Assembly: GCF_910592395.1 (NCBI RefSeq)
Contig: NC_088325.1
Location: forward strand, 4,801,501 to 4,865,500
From: Lineus longissimus
Lineage: Eukaryota > Nemertea > Pilidiophora > Heteronemertea > Lineidae
DNA length: 64,000 nt
Reading direction: 5' to 3'
Shown: positions 1 to 11,762 of the stretch, in pieces
Layout of the letters: each line of letters opens with the position of its first letter
Numbering within the stretch: the first letter of the stretch is position 1
The notes under the pieces: generated by a model
Seen by the model: only the letters and a program-made list of their open reading frames with translations
What the model was told of the DNA's origin: nothing
Database searches by the model: none
Position numbers and translations under genes: made by a program

Positions 1-870
1 CATTGCTTGGAGTACCTACGATAAAAATATCATCGAAAACAAGTCACTAATAAGCGACATATTGCACTTTTTACCTTTTTTAGTTTTGGCCTCCTGGTGG
101 CCAAGTAGAGAATACGATCTGATCGAAATTGGGTGTTCGAGGTAACATAACATAGAGAGTCATAAGTACCAAATTTAAAGTTCATAGATGTAGCGGTTAA
201 GAAACGTGCCATAATTACACTCAAACTACCAATTTACGCCATTTGACCTTTGTGACCTTGAAAATTAGGTCAAATCAAAGACCCGTAGGATATGTGATGT
301 ATATCATCGAAAACAAGTCACTAATCAGCGATATATTGCACTGTTAATTTTTTTAGTTTTTGTCCCCTTGGGGCCAAAGTCGAGAATCAGATTAGACCGA
401 AATTCGGTGTCGGCGGTTATATGACGTGGGGAGTCATAGATTTCAAATTCATAGCTTGAGTGTTAAGAAACGTGTCATAGTTACACTCAAAGGGCAAATT
501 TACGCCATTAGACCCCTCTGACCTTAGAAATTGGATCAAATCAAAAACCCTTATGATATGTGATGAACCCTTGCTGGGAGAACCTACCATAACACTTTTA
601 TCGAAAACGAGTCACTCATAAGAGTGATATCACATTTTTTATGTTTCCATTTCTGACCCCCTTGTAGCCAAGTCAAGAATTAGACCGGACCGAAATTTAG
701 TGTATGAGGTCATTTGACCTAGGGGTACATGTACAAGATTTCAAGTCCGTAACACCAGCGGTGACGATACATGCCGCTATTATCTAATGGCGATACCGAT
801 AGCGAAATTTTGACCTCTGTGACCTTGAAAAGTAGGTCAAATCAAAAACCCGGGTTACATTTCAAGCATC
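1..870. repeat. tandem array of a ~290-bp repeat, three copies
   Basis: Three diverged copies lie head to tail, at about 1-300, 301-597 and 598-870. Each contains a block like 'atcgaaaacaagtcacta' followed by a TTGCAC block, then 'gaccttgaaaattaggtcaa' and 'aaacccg...gatatgtgatg'. A reverse-oriented relative lies at 6,290-6,700. No coding capacity is seen, and short frames here are incidental. The array is cut by the left window edge. Confidence 0.75.
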
Positions 871-1175
871 CTTGTGAGATGCATCTTAAAAAATATAAAA
901 CATTCAATATTCTAACTAGCAGCGTTTATTAGATAGAGCCAAAAACAGGTCTTTAAAAGAGCGTCAGCAGACAGGCAGCCAAATTGCGCTAATTTTCATT
1001 TCGAAAGAAGGTCTTGCCTGGAAGTACCCACACAGCAAGTATGTACCTTCTAGCTCAGGTGGTTATGAAACGTGGCACTCTTTTGTCAAAAGTTAACGAC
1101 AAGCACGGACGACGACGACGTCCACGACCTACGCCACGGTATCGTATAAGCTCCCCTGAACGGTGAGCTAAAAAC
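871..1175. repeat. terminal part of the same dispersed repeat family
   Basis: The stretch contains a 'gttatgaaacgtggcac' block, a GAC-rich tract (gacgacgacgacgtcc) and ends near 'gtatcgtataagctcccc'. The same modules occur in reverse complement at 6,290-6,420 (gtaggggagtctatacaac, then the gtcgtcgtcc tract), so they look like one end of the family whose interior is the array at 1-870. Confidence 0.5.
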
Positions 1176-2755
1176 GTTCGACAATACCAATCAAAGCAGC
1201 CAAGAGAGAACTGGTATTTTCAAAAAATCATAACAACATACCGGTTTCGTCAATGAAGTCATGCTTGCGTATCGTATGGTCAATTGATGGATATTCGTAT
1301 ATCATATCGAAATCAAACTTTGTATAGGTGGCCTACATTGGTAAATGAGGTGTCTTCAATAACACCATTCGAATGGCATTACTTTGTTATGAGGCTGCCT
1401 ACATCATGACGTTGGCGAAGGATGCAACAGAAAAGTTACATTCAGTTTAAATCAAATATGAGTAATGAAAAGCCGCAAAACCCATATGGTTTATGATTTG
1501 ATTTTATATCAGTATTACCGTGACTATCACATGGTGGTTGCCTTACGAAGAAATAAATGCACGCGACCAATCTATGACCAGGCGAACTAGACACACATGT
1601 CAGGCCTATTTGGCCCATTTTGCACCAATCCAGGGACCTGGTGGTACAAAAGGTGGTGCCACCTGGTATGTAGAGAGTAAAATTCATTGAAAATGCTCTT
1701 AACCTCCATGGTATGCCTACATGTATGTGCTCTGCCACTGTTTTCAATACTTGATGCATCTGAAGAGGCACTCTTGCCATGGCATATCTATACCCCGGCT
1801 ATTCGGACCACTAAACTGACGGGCAATTCCCAATCTGACGAGTTGCCTTGCAGATTTAACATGCACCCAGCGATGATTTTTCAATAGAGCACCAGAAAAT
1901 CCCTTTCTACGTCAAGAAATCGCCTGAGCACGAAAAATTAATGCCTCCCTTCGCATCTCCGAACATTATCCAAGAGATTGACATCCAACACATAACATTT
2001 GATTCAGTGAATAGGTAGAAAAGGCAAAAAGCATGCTCGCATTCAATGATCGATAAGACTGCCTTGTTTACCTTTGAATCGGCACGTACAATCCACGATC
2101 ATTTGAATGAGTCTTATTCAGCAAATTATCTGATCAAATAGACTGAATAAGTGATGAATGCATTTCAAATCTTCCCTAGATCCGAATATAAGCAAGTGCA
2201 GTACAAGACGATTTTATGAGACTTCATCGAAAATCTTCCATGGGGTGTATATAAATCAAGGCTCGTGCAGATCGTCGGGTATGGCAGTCGGCCGTCAGAA
2301 TGTAGATCTGATTAGCCAGGGTGATCAAGGAGATGCTCACGGTGCTGAGCCTCTAGCTTGCCTGTCGACTACGATCCTTGTCCAAGACCTTGCTAGGAGG
2401 AGCACACATTTTAAAGTCATAGTAGTTTTTATTAGTTTGATTAAATTGTATTTATCTCACAAAGAAATACGAACATAAAAAGTTGCATACAATTTCCAGG
2501 CTGAGGCACCAAGTGCATTAGCCCTAGATCTGATTTTTTTTTTACAAAAGATAGAATATGGACAAGGTATAAAGCGGTATAATAATAACAATGAGTTACA
2601 AGGAAGTGACGCTAGTAGAAGGATGTAGCCCTAGTTATAGTAGTGATATTGTAATTGGTTCGATTCGGCCTATCTGTGTTCTTCTTCATCTCCGTATAAA
2701 AAGGGGTCTATTGCTGGCTAATGTTGACATTGCCACATTAACGCTATTGGACCAA
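1176..2755. other. no gene recognised
   Basis: AT-rich sequence with only short, unrelated open frames. None has a recognisable domain, splice context or repeat relationship that I could see. Confidence 0.5.
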
Positions 2756-2785
2756 TTGACATTAACATTGACATTGACATTGACT
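2756..2785. repeat. short hexamer microsatellite (TTGACA/ACATTG)n
   Basis: About five imperfect tandem copies of a TTGACA-type hexamer. An open frame crossing it is low complexity and is not taken as a gene. Confidence 0.7.
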
Positions 2786-3073
2786 TTTATATGCAAGCAA
2801 CCTGGAAGTATTAAGGAAGCAGGAAGGGGAGGGCGTTTGTGGTTTCTGAATATGAGGGGGTATAGTGGTGTCTGTTGACTATGCTTTAAGAGAGACTAGG
2901 TGGTTTCAGTATTAGGTCTTTCATTGTAGCAATGCAAAAATGTTATTACTTTTGGTTAGGCCCGTCCTTTGTTATGTCCAAGTAGCTTCTAGAGTGACTC
3001 AACCATTCACTCTCTTGATTACAGCAGCCGCCTCAGCGCCACCACGCGGGGCCTAATGGTATTAGGCTAAGTA

Positions 3074-3605
3074 GCTTCGCGCGATATGCACCATTCTTGA
3101 AAAACTTATTTAGGAAGTATGTTCATTTGCCTAATCCATTCTTTGCTGCAGCTCGAGGTAATATTACGCAGTGTTTCTTCTGGCCAGATACATTGTGGTG
3201 GAAAACGTCTAGTACAAATAAGCCTGGCTTGCGCCAGATTAATATGTGAAGAAGGTCTGGCTGTGCGAGACTACTGTGATAAAAATGACCATTACAGAGA
3301 CTCGGTGATGTAGGCATATACTTAATAGAAGAACCATGCCGTCCCGAGCTTCGCGCGATATGGACCATTCTGGGAAAACTCAATAAGGAAGGTATGCTCG
3401 TTAGCATAATCTATTATTAGCCCCAGCTCGAGGTAATCTTGCGCAGTGTTACTTCTGCCCACATACATCGTGCTGGAAAACGTCTCGTACAAAGAAGGTC
3501 TGGCACGCACCAGTATAAATAAGTGAAGAACTTCTGGCTGCGTGAGACTTCTGTGATAAAAATGACCATTGCAGAGACTCTGTGACGTAGGCATATATTT
3601 TTTAC
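3074..3605. repeat. tandem duplication of a ~275-bp unit
   Basis: The block beginning 'gcttcgcgcgatatg' at 3,074 recurs at 3,348. Both copies carry 'cagctcgaggtaat', 'ggaaaacgtct', 'tgtgataaaaatgaccatt' and end in 'gtaggcatata'. The copies differ at many positions and by small indels, so the duplication is not recent. The several short frames here read through the two copies and are not supported as genes. Confidence 0.75.
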
Positions 3606-6091
3606 AATTAAAAATGCTCTCAAAAGACGATTGGAATGATTTTTTATTAACATTTCCTGAACTATATACCTTCTATTTATCACTTTATATCAATAGGTCG
3701 GCGTTAGGTCGCGTGCTTTTCTTTCCTCGTGACAATATGCAGCAAAATAGTTACAACCCCACAATAGCGCTATAAGTCCATAATAAGGCCACGGTGACCC
3801 GTGAAGGCTCAGGGAAGCATAGATGTTGATGCCGGGGAATACTCCGTATGCGGCAATTTACAGTCTTAATGTGTGATGGAGAAGTTATCCCACAAGGTCC
3901 AGGGGCAATTTGAAGGGATTTCTGCCTCGGATGCTCACTCACACTGGCTTACTGACCCACCACCCGGGTTACCTCAGTGCTGCCATCTCGTGACACTAAT
4001 ATAAACTACATGAATAAAGGATCCTAATCCGAAAGGGGACATTTTTGCTGACTGTTTTTGTTGTTGCTGATCTGCAAAATATATAGCCATGTCAACGGAG
4101 TCTTTGAGTAGCCTACACTGTAAACCCATTTATGTTCGTTGGCCTAAAACTTGCGATTTGGCCCTTTTGTTTTCACATTTAAGCTACCGGTACCTTTAAA
4201 TTTTGCGTTTTCCATAGAAAATTTGATTGAAAAATGCGTTAGAAGTTAAATATATGCGCCTACTTATTTTCGCGCTTTTCATTAAATTCGTGAAAATTAG
4301 AGGGTTTACAGGAGTACGGTACTACATGGTTTGAACTGAGGGATTTCATTTGATCAGTGTAGCTAAAAGGAGGGAATATATTTTTCTCTAAGGAAATCTC
4401 ACAAAATCCGTGTAACAAGAACATTCGAAAATGTCTAGGTTTACAGTAACACATCCAATTGCCTTTCATTCAGGATTTGTTGATCTGCGAGATGGCCCCT
4501 TTCCTTCAATCGTCGAACTGCTTTAACAATTATATATCACTACACAGCAGTGGCGGAATCTACGGAATCCGCGATTTCGAACTGCCGATGAACGAGGCCA
4601 CTGAGAGCGATCATTTTATGATGATCATGCGATAATACGTCATTCTCTGTCATCTCTCGCTGTCAATTATATGCCATGTGTGTTTGTTTTGTCACGTGTC
4701 AAAACATTATTTACATCTTTACATATTTGCGTGTCAAACGTTATTCGTTAACCAATCAAATATGTTTCATTTGAACATGTGACCAGGGGTGGTGCAAGCA
4801 ATCATAGCAGCGCGCGATGACTCCTGGGAAAACGAGGTTGCTTTGAAATGGTTCACGGATTCACTTATATTACTGTAAACCCTTGTTGTGACATATACTA
4901 GCACTGTGGCTGTAATACTACGTACGGCGACGGTCACAGTTTGCTGGTTCAAGACTATCTAGGATGGCCGACTAGTTTCATTATTCATAAGTTGTTTTGA
5001 TGGCCCAGATATATGTGACAAAACTATGTGTGTTTGTGCGTGTTCATCATTTCGTCCTTCCACCAAAGTAAATAAAATAGGCCTACAGTTAAATTCAGAG
5101 CACGTTAATACATCTTACACCCATATGAACTAACATCATAGACCCATATCAGTGTGAGGATTTGGACAGAGTCAGCAAATCAATGTCCGCTTTGGTTACC
5201 GTAGCGGCTAGCAGACGGCGGCAATAAGTTGAAAGCACCGGCAGATTCAACCGCGAATATTGCCTGTTCTATCGCACCCGACGTGAATTTTCTGGTATGT
5301 TTTTCTAGATGAAAGCTCTTGCACATCTGTAAGTAGGTTTAAATCATGGAGCTGTCCTAAATAAGCAGTTAAATCAGTGCCTTTTTAGCCTACACCCAAT
5401 TAAGGGTACACAATGCGCTTATATTTGCCATATCTGTCAAGTTGTGATTATCATTGCACGTGCTGTTTTGTGTAGCATGTACAGTCCTACCAGAAAGTAA
5501 ATGGTAACAGACTTTTCAAAATATCACAGATATTGTATAAGATATTAAATGTGTTTTTTAGCAGAAAGTAATAGTCAGCTTTTTATTCTTGTATGTTTGT
5601 TCTTCTTCTTGATCATCAGTAAACTATTGAACGTGTTTGATGCTTTCCAATTTCGCTTCAGCTCTTAGATAATAGATAAACGCGTTATTCGTTATTTTCA
5701 GTACGCGCTAGTCCAGGCGCGAAAGGTGAGTGCACGCCGAGATCCGAGTTCCCGCCGTCACCCCGCTACTAAGACGCAACATCATTTCCATTTATCGTCG
5801 CCGTTGTGGAGTAATAAGCGCCATCAGCGTGGCGTCGGAAATAGTGATATCTGCACCATGACGTCAAGGGGTAGATCCTAGCTCCAGGAAATGCTTTACT
5901 AGTGCATCGTTCCTTTTGGAAAGAGTCGATGCGTGGAGAGCTGACTCGGGTCAAATCGGAGTCATTATCGAAAACAAGCGATAATTCAGTCAGATTTTTC
6001 ATTTTTCCTTTTTTGTGCAATTTGTTGATGGAAACTCATTATGTAGAATATATGACTGGGTAGCCAGCAGCTGGGCTATATTACCCCTAAG
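3606..6091. other. no gene recognised; contains dispersed repeats
   Basis: No coding exon could be supported. The stretch includes a dispersed repeat (4,690-4,845, listed separately). A segment near 5,490-5,530 (ccagaaagtaaatgg ... aatatcacagat) resembles one at 29,044-29,090. Confidence 0.4.
4690..4845. repeat. dispersed repeat, copy 1
   Basis: It shares order and sequence with 26,755-26,890: 'ttacatct', 'tcaaacgttattcgtt', 'aacatgtga(c/t)caggggt', 'actcctggg' and a closing 'acgaagttgc'-like block. Both copies are diverged. No coding content or clear terminal repeats are visible. Confidence 0.6.
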
Positions 6092-6304
6092 ACCAATGGT
6101 CCTTTATGGCTGCCAGAAAGTCTTGCGAAATCACTGACTGTAAAAACATTGAAACTTATATCACATACATCAGACAGACATAATGAATTGGACGTTATCA
6201 CATTTCGAATTAACCACCAAAGATCTTTAGTTAATCGCAACATTGACAGCATTTTGTTCAAGCATTCTTGCCGCGTACAAAATGTCAAAAAACTAACTTT
6301 TTGA
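6092..6304 (+). pseudogene. possible coding relic of unknown origin (no start codon)
   Basis: A 70-codon stretch is open from 6,092 to a TGA at 6,302-6,304. It has no methionine start and reads like real protein (TNGPLWLPESLAKSL, then a run rich in I, L, N and R). The stop coincides with the edge of the adjoining dispersed repeat, so the frame was probably cut by that insertion. I do not recognise the family. It may equally be a chance open frame. Confidence 0.2.
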
Positions 6305-6700
6305 CTCACCGTAGGGGAGTCTATACAACACCGCTGTGGCCGTCGTCGTCCGTCGGCGTTGTTGTCCGTATCCTGTTTCAAAAACAGTGGTACGTTTCAT
6401 AACCGCTAGAGATATGAACTTGAAACTTTGTACACATGACTCCCAGGTCAGGTGACCTCTGACAATGACTTTCGGTCCGATCTGATTCTTGACTTTGCCA
6501 CCAGGGGGCCAGAAGTGGAAACCTAAAAATTGCGTTATCTCTCCCATGAGTGACTTGTTTTCGATAAACATTTTATGGTAGGTTCTCCTCGCAAGGATAT
6601 ATCACATATCATGCGGGTTTTTGATTTGACCTAATTTTCAAGGTCACAGAGGTCAAATAGCACGAAGTGGCCGTTTGAGTGTAACTATGGCACGTTTTTG
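6290..6700 (-). repeat. reverse-oriented copy of the 1-1,175 repeat family
   Basis: Read on the minus strand it carries the same modules: 'gaccttgaaaattaggtcaa', 'aaacccgcatgatatgtga', 'atcgaaaacaagtcact', the 'aaacgtaccac' block and the GAC-rich terminal tract. It directly abuts the LINE fragment that follows. Confidence 0.65.
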
Positions 6701-6711
6701 AAAAAGCAAAT

Positions 6712-7857
6712 GAACGCCCTCCACGAGTATTGCTTGATGTGGGCCCTATATGTCAATCTGAGTTAAACAAAGGCAGTAGTTTTTAGAAAGAATAGTCGAG
6801 TTGGCACCAACGATGTGTTCTATTTCAATAATGGCCGAGTAGAAAATGTTGACGAATTCGATTATCTGGGAGTCCGATTTAAACACAACTTGAACTTCAA
6901 TGTCGCATTTAATCGTATGGTAGAACGTGGCCGGCGTAGTTATTATCAGCTTCTTGAAAAGTTGAGTAAATCAAACTCTCACATTCGTGATACTTGCTTA
7001 TTGTTCGAAACCTGTGTTGTTAGTACCATAAGTTATGGGTACGAAGTCTGGGGCAGCAGTAAATGCAGCCACCAAGAGACTTTCCACATGAAATGTTGTA
7101 AGCGTTTACTGGGTGTTCCAAAAATCGTGTAAGAACAGTGTTTGCTATGATGAATTAGGTAGGTACCAAATTTGGGTAAAGTTAATCTGGCAATATTAGC
7201 ATAGTGGCAAAAGTTGGAATCTACTGATCACCCACTGCTAAGGTCATTGTTTATGTCATTACGTGCTTTTGCTGATTTAGGTAAAATCAATTGGTGCATT
7301 AATATAAAGTCTATCCGAGGTTAGGTGCGTCCAACTTTTGGCTGGCAAATAACGTCGGTGATAAGAATTATGTATTAAAATCCCTAGAAATAAGGATCAA
7401 TGACTGTTTCATATAGGAATGGTGTAGCACTTTACTTAATTCTCGTAAGCTACAATTGTAAAAAGACGTAGTGTCTCCTATTTTTGGCCTTCAGAAGTGT
7501 CTTGACTGTACTGGGCAGAAGCGTTTAAAACAGATAACAAGATTCAGACCTTCTTCTCACTCCCTCATGATTGAGACCGGTGGACAACGAGGCATTCCTG
7601 GAGAAGTCCGTTTATGCGAATTTTGCACCGATACCATCGAAGACGATTATCACTTCTTCTTACAATGTCCACAATACGCTGTACTGCGGCAACGCTTTAC
7701 CAAACCCTTTTATGCAGCACATCCAAATATGTACAAATTATCCTGCCTTTTAAATTGCTCAAGCAAAAGTCAAACCTCTAATCTTGTCAAATATTTACGG
7801 GGGGTAGAACTTATCCGTGTTGTGTATGGGGCACTAATTAAATGGGGCACTAATTAA
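6712..7857 (+). pseudogene. 5'-truncated, degenerate non-LTR retrotransposon (LINE) reverse transcriptase
   Basis: About 6,725-7,132 encodes the downstream part of a non-LTR reverse transcriptase. The usual thumb-region pattern is visible: a YVNL then TKAVVF block, 'DEFDYLGVRF' near 6,855, and 'CVVSTISYGYEVWG' near 7,015. A TAA interrupts the YVNL-TKAVVF block. After a broken stretch (7,133-7,470), the frame 7,471-7,857 gives the LINE C-terminal cysteine-histidine region (CEFC, then DYHFFLQCPQY), which ends normally. It lacks the endonuclease and the catalytic YxDD part and has stops and frame breaks, so it is a dead 3' fragment. Upstream it butts onto another repeat. The clade cannot be fixed from this fragment. 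Confidence 0.75.
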
Positions 7858-9432
7858 TGCACTAGTTAATGTGGATTGTTGGTTGGAGTAGTGAAGGGGA
7901 GATCGTATAAAGGCAAGAGTAGTTCTCCGCCATATATGGTTTAAGTGGGCGTTTGTCTTACGCTTGTGAGGTGGTAAGACTGCGCCGGCAATAGGGAGAG
8001 TGATCCAGGGAATAAATCTTATGCTTGTGAAATGGTAAGAATCGTTCCAGTAATGGGAACAGTGATCTGGGGAATAACTCTTACGCTTGTGAAATGGTAA
8101 GATGATTGATCAAGGAATCACAGTAGAGGTCCTGAGACAAGCGAATGTAAAGACAGCAACACTTTTAATTGGCACCTGTGATAGATTAGTTATCAATTTC
8201 CGCTCACAAACCTGGGGAGAACACTTCAAAGCCAGAATTAATGATAATCAAGAAAGTGGTTAATTAAGTTTGTACCAGGTCAATAATAATAATTACAGCA
8301 TGGAGAAATGTATGAAATTGGTTAACTTACGTGTCCTGTGCTTGTTTGAAACCGTGTAAGCGTTTGAAAATATCCGAACTATGAGAAATACGGGAAATCG
8401 GAGACTAGTGACCACGTGTCTCTGATCAATGATCTATCCGCCTGTCGTGTTCAGTTCTGTTCTGAGTCTGTTCTGAGTCTGTTCCGAATTTTTTTAATTT
8501 AGCAACTTGTTGCTCTTTATATACCGTGTGAGTTCAGGAATTTACCTGTTTTTGAGGAATTTAGTTATTTCGTAATTTTAGTTAGTTTACACATCAAATC
8601 GCTACCTATTTCTGGTTTAAACTGGCTTTTCTGAAGTGATCTCCCCTGGATTGCGTCAAAATGTATGACTCAGTGTGTTTCGAAATAATTGGTAAATACA
8701 GATTCATGATAATTCTCAACAAAACAAAAATCTTACTTAAAGGCAATTCATGATAAATTTATACAATAATATTGGATACAAAATAATACTAATCATTACT
8801 ATTTAACATATTATTTACAAACAAATATACAATGATTATCAAAGTTTCTCATATCCACCATACATCAACAGTTGCTGATGTCGTAACTTTACCTGGCTAT
8901 TGCTCAATTTTATCTTGGCCGCTTTACACATGGAAAGTTTTCCAATGTAACATGGAGAAACATTGAGAAACATGAAACATCGAGAAACCTTACCTTGGAC
9001 GTTTACACAGTGAAACACTATGAAACAAAAGTTCACTCGAATGCATTTGACTTGTCACTTTTAGCCATTTTGGATATGGAGTAAAAATCACATGACTTTT
9101 TATCACAGTCTGATTCTCTTAGTTTCTATGTGTTTCTCCTAAAAAGTTGCATGTGTAAACCGGCCTTAAGCGATTTGTCATACAGGTATTCCTTTCTTGG
9201 TATACGTATCCTTTAGCATGATGAAATATATTAACTCTTTGTAATCACTACAAACTCTTGTAAGTTTATGTGAATAAAGTCATTATCATTATTATTACAT
9301 GTATTATTATCATAAAAGCCGGTCCCTGGAGCACTGTCCGTTATTTTGGTTGAATTTGAATGCAATTTGGGGACATTTTTTGGAGGTTTTCATGGTCTTG
9401 TCTGCCGGATCACTTAACTTAGGATATATGAT
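7858..9432. other. no gene; possible LINE 3' tail at its end
   Basis: Mostly AT-rich non-coding sequence, with the tandem repeat listed separately at 7,953-8,110. Near 9,240-9,300 it reads 'gtgaataaagtcattatcat' followed by an ATT-rich simple repeat, the kind of short tandem tail at which many LINEs end. Whether this belongs to the LINE upstream is not established. Confidence 0.35.
7953..8110. repeat. short tandem repeat, ~65-bp unit, three copies
   Basis: The core 'ctta(c/t)gcttgtga(a/g)(a/g)tggtaaga' occurs three times about 65 bp apart, near 7,955, 8,020 and 8,085. Confidence 0.7.
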
Positions 9433-9630
9433 AAAGGTCCAGACTCACTTGCTTCCCCAAGGCTGTGGCTATGCAGCTACTGGCCTGGTTTGCCTCAACC
9501 TGCGCTTCAAAAGATTTAAAGATCCAGACTGCATTAACTGTTGGCCCCAAGGTTGTGACCATGCATCGACTGGACTGGTTTTTCACAACCTGCACTTCAA
9601 AGGAATTATTACAAAGGTCCAGACTGCATT
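9433..9630. repeat. tandem repeat, ~90-bp unit, two and a half copies
   Basis: The block 'aaaggtccagact' recurs at 9,433, 9,518 and 9,613. Each is followed by 'ccccaagg(c/t)tgtg' and 'ctggtt...caacctgc(g/a)cttcaaa', except the last, which is partial. Confidence 0.7.
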
Positions 9631-9903
9631 TACTAGTTGTTCTAGGTTGTGTACGTCTATTTGAGTGTATGTCTATTTGATATACGACACAATATGTTTA
9701 TTTCAGGTACGTCTCCATTAAAACGAGCGCCACCAAACGTCTATTCGAGTCATAACACAACATTAAATGTCTATTTGAGACAACCTCTATTTATGCGAAA
9801 ATAACCGCCCATAACCATGGGCCACTTGTTAACTTCGCTGTGATGCAATCGATGCAATCGATCAAAATGCCCATTTCCTTACAAGAAATGGCCATTTTGT
9901 TAG

Positions 9904-10083
9904 TTCATACTTACCTATGGAACACTTTTGCATGTTACTCCATTTGGGCTCAAACACAAGAGTATCCCTTTAATTTTCTAAAGGGAGAACTGAGTTAACA
10001 GCTCGGCCGCCAGGCGGCGCCCTGACCGATCCCGCGAGATCGCGCCGATCTCATGCCGCCATATTTAGTCTTTACTCTTGAGC
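9904..10083. repeat. DIRS inverted terminal repeat, 3' side (left)
   Basis: These 180 bases are the near-perfect reverse complement of 16,231-16,410, with only a few mismatches. The repeat includes a GC-rich core (gctcggccgccaggcggcgc) and 'gatcgcgccgatctcatgcc'. Outside it, 9,863-9,903 is unique to this end and is complementary to the internal region at 10,128-10,190. Confidence 0.92.
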
Positions 10084-10127
10084 GTTAATAAAGAGTATGT
10101 CCCGTTTGTGGGGACGGCGGGAGGGCC

Positions 10128-10225
10128 GTGTTCCATAGGTAAGTATGAACTAACAAAATGGCCATTTCTTGTAAGGAAATGGGCATTTTGTGTCATTCAA
10201 ACTTACCTATGGAACACTTTTGCAT
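10128..10225. repeat. DIRS internal complementary region (ICR)
   Basis: A 98-base segment made of two overlapping parts. Bases 10,128-10,190 are the exact reverse complement of the left end 9,863-9,925. Bases 10,183-10,225 are the exact reverse complement of the right end 16,381-16,423. They overlap by eight bases (10,183-10,190). In DIRS elements this segment is thought to template the joining of the two ends into a circle before recombinase-mediated integration. Confidence 0.9.
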
Positions 10226-10655
10226 CGAATCCCAGCAACCTATTGGAGGTGGGAAACGAGGACTTACCTAAGGCTGAGCTGTTGTTCCATCCAGGAGGCA
10301 CCACCGGCATATTAGCTAAGGAGGACCGCCAGGGGAAAGAAATGGGGAGAACCGGAGGACCGGTATTTTGATCTCGGTATTACAATCATATTATAGAGAG
10401 TAATAGACCCATTCTCCGGAAAGCGCTAGAATTGCGTAATAAAACCATCTTCTTTCCGGCAACAGAGCTTAGAGCAAGTAAGGCATGTTGAAGGGTGTAG
10501 AATGAGTTATTGCTAAACAACAATAAGAAATTGCGTCCTTTCTAGTCTACTAGGGGTTGCCTGGATGTTGAAGATAGGGCATATCAAAAATGGCGCAAGA
10601 TGCGCGTTTGACTCTTCAATCGGGCTTCCCCCCCCCTTTTTTGATCTAGCCAGGA
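10226..10655 (-). other. DIRS 3' untranslated region
   Basis: Between the recombinase stop codon and the internal complementary region. No conserved reading frame is seen. Confidence 0.6.
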
Positions 10656-11762
10656 TCAAACAACATGCCCCGCAGACACAATCGGGCCGATTGTGTGCAT
10701 GCCATCTACGAGGGAAGAAACGTCTCGTAGGTAGAAACGAGAGAATGTGGAGTGATTACTCCAACATGCAGCGGAAACGACTTCTTGAAGAGCAACTCCT
10801 CGGTAGTTAGCCCAGGAGGTGGCTAGTGCTCTAACTTCGTGCGCTGAGATGTTAGCTAGCGCACGAAGATCAGAGGAAGTCTTCAAGGTGTTGTAGGAAA
10901 GACGAATAGTCTCCACAATCCACCTTGAAATAGTGGCGGCCGCTATCTCTCGTTTATTTCCCTCCTTATAGGACAAAAACAAACGCTCTCTCCCCTGGCG
11001 GATACCGGGAGGTTTTGTCCTATTTATGTAGAACTTTAGGGCCCTGACGGGACATAAAGTTCTGTCAGGAAGATCATAAGAGATCGTTCCTGACAGAGAG
11101 GGAATAGTAACCGGGGGCCGAGAGGCGGCCGGTCCCTGGTTCTTCGCCAGAAATCCTGGTATAAAAGCCAGGATAACCTCCCCTCCCTCTCTAAAAGCCA
11201 GCTTCTTAAAAGAAAGTGCATGGAGCTCTGATCTCCGTTGGGCGGTAGCCAAGGCTACTAGAAAGACCGTTTTGAGTGTCAGATATTTCATGGATGAAAT
11301 AGACATGGGTTCAAAAGGATGCCTCATGAGCACCTTAAGGACAACAGAGAGGTCCCATTTAGGGGTGTTGTGAACCGGTCTAGGACGCTCTAATAACATT
11401 CCTCTGAAAAGAGGGGTTATTTGGTCCTCCCAACGAAGATCCCAGGTGCTTAAAACACGGAGGGTAGAAGCGATGGCGGACTTGTACCCTTTTATAGCCG
11501 TGACAGATAGTTGTCTTTCCGTGAATAATTCAATAAGGAAATCAACTAATCTGTATATAGAGGGAGAGATCGGATTAACTCCGTTCTCCCTGCACCAGGA
11601 AGTGAAGGTAGACCACTTTCCTTGATACACATCAAGGGTAGACCCCCTTTGAGGTGCGGACATGCGCTTGACAGCGATGTCCGAAAAGCCTCTCTGGTGG
11701 AGATGCAACTGGATAAGTTCCAGGCGTGAAACTTGAAAAATCCAGGGTTCTGGTGGTAGCAT
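10656..11762 (-). CDS. DIRS tyrosine recombinase (integrase)
   Basis: A lambda-integrase-type tyrosine recombinase that would integrate the circular DNA copy of the element. From a candidate Met at 11,762 the product is 368 aa. The catalytic set is visible: box I arginine in 'TAQRRSELHAL', box II 'HEVRALATSWA' giving HxxR, a second histidine in 'ACWSNH', and the tyrosine nucleophile in 'RFYLRD' (codon near 10,733). An N-terminal SAM-like core-binding region precedes it. The same frame stays open upstream to 13,709, where it is the reverse transcriptase frame, so the true start is uncertain. The 5' part overlaps the RNase H/methyltransferase frame by about 215 bases. All four catalytic residue types are present, so it may be functional. 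Confidence 0.88.
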   Translation of the reverse strand: MLPPEPWIFQVSRLELIQLHLHQRGFSDIAVKRMSAPQRGSTLDVYQGKWSTFTSWCRENGVNPISPSIYRLVDFLIELFTERQLSVTAIKGYKSAIASTLRVLSTWDLRWEDQITPLFRGMLLERPRPVHNTPKWDLSVVLKVLMRHPFEPMSISSMKYLTLKTVFLVALATAQRRSELHALSFKKLAFREGGEVILAFIPGFLAKNQGPAASRPPVTIPSLSGTISYDLPDRTLCPVRALKFYINRTKPPGIRQGRERLFLSYKEGNKREIAAATISRWIVETIRLSYNTLKTSSDLRALANISAHEVRALATSWANYRGVALQEVVSAACWSNHSTFSRFYLRDVSSLVDGMHTIGPIVSAGHVV

